Part shown: piece after piece, positions 27,801-39,800 of the stretch
How the letters are laid out: each line of letters begins with the position of its first letter
How positions within the stretch are numbered: position 1 is the first letter of the stretch
Source: Rhabdornis inornatus
Lineage: Eukaryota > Chordata > Aves > Passeriformes > Rhabdornithidae
Direction of reading: 5' to 3'
Length of the DNA stretch: 64,000 bases
Assembly: GCA_013397075.1 (NCBI GenBank)
Contig: VWZS01002368.1
Coordinates: 186,001 to 250,000, forward strand
The notes under the pieces: model-generated
The model's input: only the letters and a program-made list of their open reading frames with translations
Database searches by the model: none
What the model was told of the DNA's origin: nothing
Program-made: the position numbers and the translations under genes

Positions 27801-30800
27801 TTAATTTCAGCTGGATTACTTTTAGTCTGAGCTCTCTGGAAGGAGGAGAGTGCAATCCTCTGATATTCTGTGCAGACTCTCCACATGCTGTCTAAGGTCC
27901 ACTCCACACAGTACTGGTCTGAGATTACTTTCTTTCACTGCCTTTACTAGCTTCCTCTATCAAAACACAGCTGTACAATAAAATGCTCAGGAAAGAGATA
28001 AGTAAAAAAATCTTTCTAGTTTTATGATGAATATTGATAGCAATTCCTAATGGACTGATTTTTTTTACTCTTTCCTAATAGCAATCATTCACCATAACGT
28101 ATTTAAGCCCTGAGAGGTTTTTCTTATTCAGTGTATAGGCTGCAAATGTAATGGCTAAAATTTTGATTAGCATCTGAATATTATCATAAATATCCAGTTT
28201 CATCAAATAGATTAGCTTGGAACAGTAGCCAACACCCAGTATTTGAGAGTTCATGTCTTCCTCTCCAATTATTACTTTTCCACAATTTTGACAGGAATAA
28301 AGAGTTTGGTCACATAGAAAGAAGCTTGAAATGCCTATGCCAAATCTGTTTATGTTCACCATTATTTGCACCCACTTTACTGTGCTATATTTTTTGCTGT
28401 TAAATGTGTCTATGATTTGAAGATTTATAATGTAATTAATTATATGCAATGAATATGCTGAATACCAGGAATCTCACAAAATTTGTGCTGCTTTAATATT
28501 TATTATAGTTGATCAGACATTGGAAATAAGCACCTGTTAGTTGTCAGTCTACCAGGTTCTTAAATATATATGCTTGACTTCGTGCAAATGATTAATATTT
28601 CTGATTATCTGTGGTAGCGTTCTCATGTGTAAAGTTCAGAATGCTTGTGTAAACACTGAAAGATTTAATACATGGGAGTTTGTTCAAGACTTTTAATTCT
28701 ACCATGCCAACAAGAATTTTCTCTGATCAAGGAATAGATAGTATTTGCTTAGTAAATGTAGTCATGGCTATGCTGGAATATTTACAACACAAAAAACCCT
28801 GAAATCAAACCAAAAATTTCCAAAACAACTCCAAAAAAATTATTTGGAAATTTTCCATCTGTGTTTTTTGAGAGAGAGAAATACCAGCTGTCCAGCTCGT
28901 CTCCAGTCTGGATTCTGAGACTGAAGAACCAGTGGGACACAGTCATCTCTGATGGTCTTTCAGAGCAGCTACTGAAAATCTTTTTCTTCTGAATATTAAG
29001 TGGCATCTTAAGTGGCACTGTTGAAGTGCCCTTCCTAAGACAGTTTTGAGAACCAGTTGAATTACACAATATGGCAGCTGTAAAGACACAGTATTTTAGA
29101 CTGCTCTGGAAAGCGGGGTAATAAATTGGATTCCTGGTCCAAAATTCCTAGTTGCCTTTCAATTTTTATTCCAAAGTCAGGCAAATTGTTATTTAGTTGA
29201 CAAGGACAGATCTGAGGTAAATCACTTAACTGGAGAACTGTTTTCACACAGAAGTGAAGTAAGAGATTGAGAAGAATTTGCAAAAACTATTATAATCTCA
29301 CTCTGAATGAAGTGCAAATCTCTGAAATGAGGAAAATATAGTCTATTAAGCAAAACATCACAGGAACCCATTACCAAATAGCCTAAGTAACCCAAAGACA
29401 AATCTAGTGCAGTCTTTAAGGTTTTAAAGTTAGAAGTAATTGTTCTCATCCAAGAGTGAGGTTTTGTGAGTAGTAAGGAAATGTCAGTCCATCTTTCCTC
29501 AGCTAAAATAATGTTATCAGAATCATCATCGATATGGCTTAGCCATTGTGTACTATTCCAGTATCTCAAAATATTCTGCACACATACAACTATTAAATGG
29601 TTAATCATGCAGGTGTTGCCATTGTAGATTAAGACAATATGATTATCCTTTGCCATACATTCATATCTTAAAGTTTTAGTATAATGATAGTTATATTTGA
29701 TGACTTGGAATCTAATAACAGCAAGAAAGATAATTCCAACAACCTTTAAAGATAGTTAATTGACTGCTAAGAAGCATTTACCAGCTTTATACAAGTTTAG
29801 TCAGCCAAGAATTGAATACAGTTGATTAATAGTGCACTGTCTTTTATTGTCTTCAGGCTTGAATAAATTATTAGAACAAAGGGTAAGCAGCAATTTCCAT
29901 TCTTTAAGGTGCTGGTTTTCTTATAGCTCTATCCCATCAAAGATTTAGGTTTAAATTTGAAGAGAAGAAAAAGATGTCAGTGGATCTGAATAGGAAATCC
30001 AAAACTTGAATATTTTCCTGTTCAAAGCTTCAGAAACCTGAACTCTCCAACTCTGTTCATGATGGCTTTGCTGGTAGGGTACATCTATGCTCCTGGTTCA
30101 CCAGAGCTTCAGCCATTCCAGATATAAGCAAATAATTTTCCAGATCCCGCTTATGCCCAGGTAGAATGTAGAAACTAGACAGATTATCACTGTCATCTCA
30201 TAGGAGGTCTAGCAAATAGACAAGTTTTGTGCAATACTCATACATGTTAAGAGGGTGTATATTATTTTTACTAAAATGTCATTGCAACTCTTTTTATTTT
30301 AAAAGAAGCACCCACACTTTATATATAAAGTATTTGTGATTAGAGTATGTAAACTGTGGTGTGCCAAAATCAAATCCTTGCATCTCCCATCTTTCATTAG
30401 TGTGCTAAAAACGGGAGCTCGGGTGGGTTTATCTCAGGCCACCCTGAGATATTAAATGGGAGATTTGTAGATCCAGAGGGAGTGCAGTGTAGCATACTGA
30501 CTAGAATTCCTTTCTAGTGAGGAAAACTCCTAAAGACCCTGCTGCCTGTACCAAGCTCTGATTCTGTGTTTTGTATTTAACAGCCAGTGAATGACAAATA
30601 ACTTGCCCTTTATGTAACTTTATGAGTACCCGTGATTTCATATTTGTACGTATGCACACACAAATATGCATGTATATGTGAAAAACCCAGCTCTGCTGAA
30701 ATTATTGGCCACCTTCAGCTTCAATAGACTGATGATCTGAATCCATGTATTCCTCACTGCACCTTTTTGCATGATTTTCAAGCTGCGAGCAGTGTATGTT

Positions 30801-33800
30801 ATACATCTTTTTAATTTACTACTTTGTTTTTCTATTTTAAGGAAAATATATTTTTCTAGGCTGAAATAAATTGTTTGGTAAAGAGTACTAGTGGCAATTG
30901 GACTAAATGTCCCAGTAACAGCTTAACAATTTCAGTCAGAAACTTATCCATTGTGAGTTAGTCAAAAAGCATCTGAAATTTAACTCTGAAAATAACTAAT
31001 ATTGTGTGCTAATATGAGATTTAAGCTCTCTAGTTTCACCAAAAAAAAAAAAAAAAGCCCTGAGAACATTTCAATAAATACTCTGTCTTGGGAAATAGAG
31101 GGCCAATGAAGCACCGTGGATTTCCTGTGATTTTATGGCTTGATTGCTGCAGGATTTTGTAGATGTTGATAACCTAAAATATGTACGTGTTGAGGAAGCA
31201 TTTGGAATCAGCTCCCAATTCCATCAGCTTCCAATTTCTTCCTTTGATTTCTTTTAAAAATAATTTTAAGCAAATATTGTTATGCCACTCTGCATCCATA
31301 AGATAGGAATAGTAAATTCCTTCCCTTTGAAAAACTATTTTGAGACATGTTAGTAAAAAGTGCCTCGTAAGAGCTTTGCATTATTATTGTAATTTTAGAG
31401 ATAATGAATGGCATCCTACAAAATAACAAGTGTTACGTGGAATACTAAATATTTTCTAACTTTTTGAGTTTGAATTGCTGTTCAGTTTCTAAGCCTAGAC
31501 TGATGCTTTGTTTGAAACCTCTTTTGAAATCATTTCCACCTGTTTAAGCAATTTTGACTTTGCTGCAGACACAGCACAATAGTTGCATTATAGTGAGTTA
31601 GACTGCTTGTCAAATGCAAACCCCAGACTTTCATCTCCTTACAACTTTGTGCTAATGCTGTTCAACTATCCATCAGTTAGATGGTTTCCTGTCACACAAA
31701 TGGCAGTTGACAAGTCTGCCTATCAGTTCTGTTCCTAGAAATTTCCAAGTTTAAGAAACTAGGTTCAGTTTTAGGCATAATTTTAAGAGAATAAATTATT
31801 TAATGATATATATAAAAAAAGATTTTTTGGGTCACACAGTTTTATTTTCATTGCTTGAATAGCAATTTACAAATTCTCTGAATGCTTGACACAGTGTTGA
31901 CTGAAAACCTCCTGAGCTATAACATCGTGTGCCCTTGTGAACATCAGCAAGAGCAGACTTTTCCCATAAAAACATGAAAAACATTTGGAGATGTGCTACA
32001 CGTGTCACTACTCTAGATTTTGGGTGCTTACTCTACCGACTCCATATAGGAGAATTAATCTCATTGCAGAAATATCTCTGCTCATTTCTCCTTAGGCTGG
32101 ACTGATTGCACTGTGTGAATGTGTACACAGTTCCTGTTGTAGTACTGAGACAAAAATCAAAACCTTGTATTGGTTCTGCAGTACTCAGATGAACTGCACT
32201 GTGAGATAAAATTTTAATGTGTTCTCAAACATTTTATAAATATAAAGGGAAACATTCCAATAACATGCTTTTGCCTGTTTTCCAATGATAGCTTTGTCTT
32301 AATCAGATCTAGATTTAACACCTTTGGAAAGTAGATGGAAGGCAAGCTGAATGCTTGGACTTAAACAAGAAAAACAAGAGGTTATTACTTACTTTTTCAT
32401 TAAGAACATTTGCAATTAAATTTTGTGCAAATGCATTTAATTATGAAATCCTTAGTGTATGTAATGAACAAGCTTTAGTCACATTAAAGATGAACTGTCC
32501 TCAAAAAAAAAAAATCAATCTCTGTAAAAAGCATTCTTATATTTAAAAGAAATGCTAAATAGTCAAAGGATTTATATCTGCTTTTAAAAGAAACAATAAA
32601 AATGTTCATAGTCACAGTTTTATACATTAAAATGTCCATCAAAAGCAAAGAAGAATATTTTAATCTGTGGTAGTTTGATTGGCAAGTTCGTTTGCTGTCA
32701 CTGCACTGGATTCATAATATGTAACATGGTATTTTGATTATGCTTTTTTTTGAAATCCAAAAATGACTGAAATCTTCCTTTCTGTGACTTATGGAGAAGA
32801 GAGAGATTTAACATCTGCAAATAGATCTGTAGTTTCTGGTTGAAAAATGGAGGACATAGATAAAAAAGTAGTAATTATTATTTTATAAAGAACACTAATA
32901 GACCGCATAATAGAAATAAAAGGTTCCATTTTGATTACATTTTAAGCAACATTGCTATCACTTTGGTCTGCAAACTTTTCTTATAATGCACCAAAAATAC
33001 TCTCTGAAAACAGAGCAAAATTCAACAGGAACTTAACTCTTTTAATGTCCTTGTTATTTATTCCTTCTAGGGGTAAGAATATTGGACATGACATAGATTT
33101 TTTGATCACCAATCCAGGACCAAGAGAAGATGATGAACTTCTGCATAAAGTTATTGACTTATGGAAAAAGCAGGTATGAACTAAGGAACACTTGCCCAAA
33201 AGAGACATGTTCTAACTCCACTGAATTAAGCCTATATACTCCTTAAAGAATGTCATACTCCTTTTTACAGATGACTGCAATATTTTGGAGCAGGATATTG
33301 CTCTATTTGGTTACTGACCATGATGATCTAGGTGTATCCTCTAGCCCTGAATGCTAAAGTTGAAGGTTATATCAGAAGTGCACACACGTTCTGTGATATC
33401 TTACCCTAAGAATATGCAGCTAGTCAGAGGCGAGAAATCAAACTAGGTAGAGTTTTGAGTATCAGAGAAAATTGTTCTTATAGTTTGAGAAAACCATCTC
33501 TTTGTTTAATTTCTTTTTGAGGTGGGAGTAGGTTTTCCCAGGGAAGCTCCTCCAGGGAGATCCAGCTTTAAGCATAGTGGATTTGGGTGACCTCATGGTG
33601 TGAGGTGAGCAGGTCTGAAAGCTAAGGCACCAAACCTCTGGAATTGAGGCTTCGTTTCAGTCCATTAATTATCAATTTTCCCACCTTCCATTGAAATACT
33701 GAACAATTGACATAGTTTTCCATGATGTCTCTGTTTGGAAGAATGCACACATCTTGGAAGGTTCCTTCCAACCCATGCTGCTAGACAATTGTGTCATTTC

Positions 33801-36800
33801 ATAGAGGAATTGCTCATCTAAGGGATGGAATTTTGGTTGTTTTGTTGCGGTTGTTTGTTTGTTTGTTGTTGGTTTTTTTTTGTTTTGTTTTGTTTTGCTT
33901 TGTTTGTTTGTTTATTTTTTCTATTCAGCTCTTCAGTTTCCAGCAGTTTTCAAGTTGGAAGGGTCTCAGTTATAACAGGTGCAGGTAGCTAAAGTATTCC
34001 TGGGTCAGAAAAATATAGTATGTTGGGAAAAATAAACTTTTGTTTTTCTTCCACTTTTCTAGCCAGCTGAGATAATTTTCAACATTTACTGCCAGCACTG
34101 TTCAGAGAAATGGAGCACATTTTACAAGTAAAAGGCCAGCACCCTGAGGTGAATCAAGTGCCTCACTGTTAGGTCAAGTCAGCTTTCAGTGCAGACAGGC
34201 TGCAGAGAATGCTTTTGAATTGATTCTTGAGCTGCATACTCTAATTAGTATATAATGGGTTATATGTTAATGGGTAACACATGAAAGATTCAAAACATCC
34301 AACTACACAAAGGCTTCTGTGACTGTATGAAGTTGTCTGTTTCATGGTGGTCAAAATCTTTCAGTTGGCTTTAATGGAAGGGCCTCAAACTTGTTTTTTC
34401 CCTGGTAAAATGCAACATTAGATGAATTTCTCTTCTTCCAGTTGATTTTTGGTCTTTGAAGTGTTAAGAGACTATTATTAATTTTTTAGATTTTCTTGTT
34501 ACTCAGTGGAAGCTGTATGTGTTGGAGTAGATTGATAGCAGGTATTCTTTAGACTACTCAGAAGTAATGAAGCTAAGGCAATTAATGAGTGCTGAGGAAA
34601 TACTCTATTTTTATCATTTTATTATTAATGTATAGGTCCTTTCACAGTTATTATATTCCCTTTACTATGAGAAAAGTTGCCTTTCTTCTTAGAAGGTGTC
34701 TTTTACATTTCTTTGCACAATTGAATCTCTAGGAAACCATGTATGGGTCCTCCCAAAATCATGTTCATTATAATAGAGCAGAAGGGAAAAGTGACAACAG
34801 ACCAAGGCTAGAGCCTGCCCTGGGTACAGCCTTTCATTCCTTCTTTTCCACTTACATTACTGAGAAAAATGGCTGTGATCTGAGAAGTCTGACAAGTACT
34901 GAAGTTTTTCAGTTCACTTTGAGCTGCTTTCATTAAAAGGAATTGAAAGGAAAGAAATTGAAAACGAATTGTTCTTACTGATTTCCTTGTTAAGGGAGCT
35001 GTTTGGCAGAAAGGAGTGCGGGAGGGGAATATGGGAGGTCAAGGGTGGCCAAGAGTTTGATAAAAAGATTAGGATTCCTCTAGAAATCCCAGCATGAAGA
35101 ACATGTCAGAAGCATAATGGCCATAGAAACCAAACCCAAAGAAGCTCAGTATAGTTTAAAGATACGGAAAATTACTTCCTGTGTTCTGTTTGTCCTCCAG
35201 ATTTTTCATGGTTTATACTGCTAGTTATACTACCTCTCCACTGTCTCACTTGTAATATACAGGCTTTTACTGGCACTACTGAAAAATAAGCTGCCAGCAA
35301 AATCAAAATGCGAAAAAGAAAGAGAGGATTTATACACCTCTTGCTTTTTTTATTACCTTTGATTTCTAAGGAAGAGGGGAGGACAGAAAAAAACCCCAAA
35401 TAAAGCACTTTGAAACTTTTTTGCAGTAGTCTGCTTCACAGCTTGCCACTTTCATGCTACTGCTTCTAAGCCCAAATTAATTGATGCACATCATGGAGGC
35501 CATGATGTTGACTTCCTTTTGGCAGCTCTGAGTGAAGGATTCCACAATGTTTAACTTCTAAATTATGGACCACAGCTTTAAATAGCTTAAAGGGCCTTTT
35601 TCTTATGTGAAAAGTTTAGTGTTACAAGATCCTTCCGTTGAAAGCTGCTGAAAATGAAGTGGCTAAATCAGCAGCATCAAACTCTTTGATGCAGCATCAC
35701 CAGGGATAAACAGGCTGAGGAAAAGAGAACACAAACTCTTCAAAGTAGAGTAGCAAAATGGAAAAACTGCGATGCAGTACACAGGTTATGGTCTTAATGG
35801 TTCCAAAAAGCCTCATAAAGAAAGGAAGAAATTACTTCTGTGGGTTAGAGCTTGAAAGTCTGTGGGCAAACAAGCTGAGCCATCTGTGTCAATGTAGCTT
35901 CATTCACTTACTGTGAAAAAATGCTTTCATTTTTTGCTGAAAACCTATACAGCTATATTTAGCACTGTTCCTGTTATATACATACTTTCAACAATGGAAG
36001 AGATACTGTTACTACAGCCACTCCTGCACTCTTCATTTTTTTCCTTTGTGTAAGTATAATGTTGCATTTTTATTTTGGCTTTAAGAAAATGAGTAATGGA
36101 GAGGCCTGCCTGTGCTTACCTATTTTAATATATTACTGGTCTTATTTAAACTCTAGTATTCACCCTTGGTGAGGTGATTAGGAAGGGGAAGGGGACATCC
36201 TCTTTATGTCCCATTAAAGAGGATGATGAGGAGCAAGTAATACTTCTTTTACTGGAAACAGATTTTTGGAAACAAGGTTCACAGGAAAGCCACACATTCA
36301 TTATTAAGTGACAGCTGGATTTTGCCAGCAACAAAACCTGTTTCTAAGACAAGACACAGAAATGATTAAGAAGCCAGAGGAAAGAACCTTTTGTTTCAGA
36401 TGAAAGAATGCATAAGGATGCAGAGCTCCTTTGTCTCAGCTTTTTTCGCAATGCATTATGAATTTTTTTGTTTCATTCTGACTCAGACAAGGAAATTCTT
36501 ACCTGAAATAGACTGTTGCAAGGTGGTTTGAGAGAGCCCTGAACATGAGAGTTCTTGGCTTCAATATCTTTAGAGAGAGTGTAGGGCTGAAAGTGATTAT
36601 CCTGCTTGTGAGGTTACTGTATAGAGTAGGCACAAGTGTTCAATTTCCTGCTGTGTTCTAAATGAAGGTCCAGGCAACAGGGGCATTTCTTAAGATGTGT
36701 GATCATTCTGGGGTGTATTGTACAGCTGTATGTGTGTGAGTAGGTACATGTAAGTCCCTGTCTGTCTGTCTCTTTATCTTGCTCAGCAGTGCAAATGCTC

Positions 36801-39800
36801 ATGGCATAGAGAGGTAAACACCTTCATTCATGGATGCCAGCGCTGATCTGTCCATTGCTGTCAAAGCCAGGCTGCTCCAGACGTGCTCAGAAATAGATCA
36901 TTCCAACACACAGAGAACTTCAAGATGAAAAAGGGACCAAGGCAGCTGCATGATTATGCAGCAGCTGCGGAGTTTTGCATTGCTGATCAAACCTTTGATG
37001 CCATTTTCTAATGATTTCTTATCCTAAAAGGCCAGACTTCTTCCAGGCACCAGTTCCTTTAGCTCTTCCACTTTGTAGAATTCCATCTGCCTCATCTAGG
37101 TTGAGATTTTTCCAAATTAGCTACATGTACTAATAGGATGCTGCATCCTATTTTGGATTAGATGTTGGAATTTCACTGAAAAAAAAAAAAGAAATCCAGT
37201 TTCACTTTATAAACTATTTCAGAAGGAAATTTAGAGCAACAACACATACACTTTAGAAGAACATATTGGATTACATTTTCAGATGATATAAAATGATCCT
37301 ACTTAGCTTTAATAGAATTAATACAGCTAGCAACAATTATGAATAATGACAGCATGTAACACTAAATATAGAATAGAATTCCATTTAATTAAAAACGACT
37401 GAGAATGCTAGTGACCATATTTGATTGATTTTTCAGTGATTGATTTAATATTTTTCTAAGAAGTCATACTTTTCCTCAGTTTGCACATGGATTTACTCCA
37501 ATATCAATGCTATTGATGTGCCAGCACTCAGCATATTTAAGTAAAAGTGTGCAGTAATTCTAAAAATGGAAAATTGTTGAGGGTCTTAACATAACTGTCC
37601 TAAAAAATACATTTAGTTTTGATGGTGTTGTAAATTTGAGAAATTAAAATGCCCACACTTTAAAACTTGATTGTGTAAACAAGACCTACAGCACTTTATG
37701 GTGTATAGATCAATCTGAAATGTGCAAAGAACTGCAGATTCCCTGACACAGAGTAATGAGAAGGCTGCAGCTCTGCAGTGGCCAGAACTTCACACAATCT
37801 TCATAGCTGACTGCCCCTTCAGGCAATGCTTTTTCCAAATGTACCTAAATGCCATTTCACCTTTACTTTATGGGGTGACGGTGATGTGCACTGTCTAATT
37901 ATGCTGGGTTAATTGGAAATACTCTTCCAATGCACATGATCTAGTCTTTGGCTCTTATTTAATGGTGATACCCTGACTTCTGGTATATACCATGTAGTGT
38001 CCCAAATCTCCAAGAGAAAAAAGAAATGAAGCAAAAGATGGGAAAGTACTGCTAAGTAGCTAACAGATTTTTATAGAAAATGGGAAGAATATTGGTGCTT
38101 AATCAAAGCATGAAGTCGTCAATTAATGGTCAATGATTGATGATATTAAAAATGTTTTTATTAGCATTAAAAGCAACAAAATTAACCTGAAGGGAGCATA
38201 GTTTCATCAAAAAAAGAGCAGGAAAATAAGCATTTATGCATTAACATTCAACAGCTGTTTTGAGTCTATATTTGGAAAGAGCAGCGCCAGTGCCTTGTGA
38301 CATTGGGGTAAAATTAAGAAAAAATTGCAGTTTTAAAGATAGATGTTACAGAGCACCGCTAAATTTAAGCATTTTCAAATCAGCAGACTTGGAAACTAAT
38401 AATCCAAGAGAAGAAGCTACATAAGGAGTTTTCCCATATCAGTTTATAATAAATCTTCACAATCAGGAAAAATTCCAAACAAGTGAGAGAATGCCAATTC
38501 AAATAAAATAGTTCTCATTAAAAAGGCTGGCTCATTGACCCATTAAAAAGCCTGTAACTGATTTCCAGTAAAATAATGGGATTGTTAATTTGTAGCTATC
38601 ATCAACAAAAGGCTGGAAGATAAAAAAAATGTAATAATACCTATCAGTGTCTCTTCATGGAAATCACACCTTGTTAAGTGCTTTTGTTATGCTTTTTTGG
38701 GGGGAGCCAGAATTATAGCTCTGAGTGATAAAACTAATTTTATTACTGTAAAGTATTCTCTAATGCATTTAAGATATTGTCGTGTAAAGTTACCATGCCT
38801 GCATTAAATAAAAGAAATAATCAAAATCTGTTTTTTAATACTGAGGTATTCTTCCAAAAATCAGTTCATTGTTACTTAGGATATTAAGCGGTCTCATGTG
38901 GACACCTTTTGTCCTGGTTTTGGCCGAGATCAGAGAGAAGGGGTGTGGCCAGACCCTAATATTATTCAACACCACTTTCTATCATTGCCAGGGATGGGGA
39001 TAAGGGACTTCGTCTCTTCCTAGAAGGATGTTCCTTCCAATGGGAGAAAGTGGTAATTGAAATGGTCTGGTATTTTACATGTAATATTTGTTATAATATT
39101 GCTGCTGTTACTGTTTGTTTTCTTACCTCATTGCTGTTTCCAGCAAATTGTTCTTAGCCCATGATCTTTGCCTTTTGTGTTTGCAGTTGGGGTGGGGGAG
39201 GGGGAAGCAAGAGGAGTGGTTTTAGCCGGGCTACTAAATGGGAGAATACCATTCCTAAATTACAACACCACTGTAGTTACAAACTGGCAGCCATCAAATA
39301 AAACCACTTCTAGACACTCTCAGTTCAACATCACTATTTTAAAAAGCTCCTAGTCCAGAGGAAGGAGAACGTGTAAACGTTTGAGTGATTTCAAAGCAGA
39401 AACAAAAAAGTAATCTAAGAACCTAAAGAAATGGGCATTCCCTCTGAGCAAAAGACATGGGCAGGGATCTTCCATCTCTCTGGAGACCCCAGACCTTGTC
39501 TCAAGGAAGTCTCATGCAACAGTTACAGTCCAAATGGAATCTCCCACTTTGGAATCTGTCACCAAGACTGTGCTCTGGGCTAACAATTTTTTTTCTAGAT
39601 GTCTGCCACATGGAAACACATCAATCCTTACTCAGAAATTTCTGTTGACATTAACAAGAAAAAGGCTTAGGAAAAAAGGAGGGAGGGGAAGAATTGCAAA
39701 TACTATCTCTTTAGTACAGGGCAAGACCTTGCTACTGTCAGATATCTACCAATGCAGATTTCCCTCGAATATTTTTCCAAAATCTGAAGCTGTTTCATGT

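Larger units (their letters stand above)
5194..33070 (+). other. DNTT: DNTT intron, 27,877 bp
   Basis: The whole stretch lies between exons encoding GGFRR and GKNIGHDID. I recognise no exon of another gene in it. Contents listed separately: repeated 19-mers and a 26-bp palindrome near 6.4 kb, short inverted repeats at 12.2 and 18.0 kb, a CpG-containing patch at 14.2 kb, an LTR-like element near 20.6-21.0 kb, a T/G-rich tract at 21.4 kb, a CR1 fragment at 22.6 kb, a GC-box/kappaB-like motif pair at 24.8 kb, a hairpin at 30.4 kb and an A16 run at 31041-31056. The remainder is AT-rich sequence with only short scattered open frames. Confidence 0.9.

Noticed and set aside
28075..28449. 124-codon minus-strand frame with two CxxC-like cysteines
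   Set aside because: The cysteine spacing does not repeat as in zinc fingers and the composition follows the AT-rich background.
29222..29656. 144-codon minus-strand frame that at first looked like a retroviral envelope remnant
   Set aside because: On reading, no retroviral motif, neighbouring LTR or second domain was found; adjacent minus-strand frames do not join into a known protein.
32952..33179. 75-codon open frame taken as a separate small gene
   Set aside because: It is the DNTT exon 33071-33173 extended upstream and downstream into intron sequence.
33748..33790. GGAAGGTTCCTTCCAACCCA-like sequence resembling a CR1 3' end
   Set aside because: Only about 25 bases match the CR1 terminus and the sequence before and after does not, so a chance or untraceably degraded match cannot be excluded.
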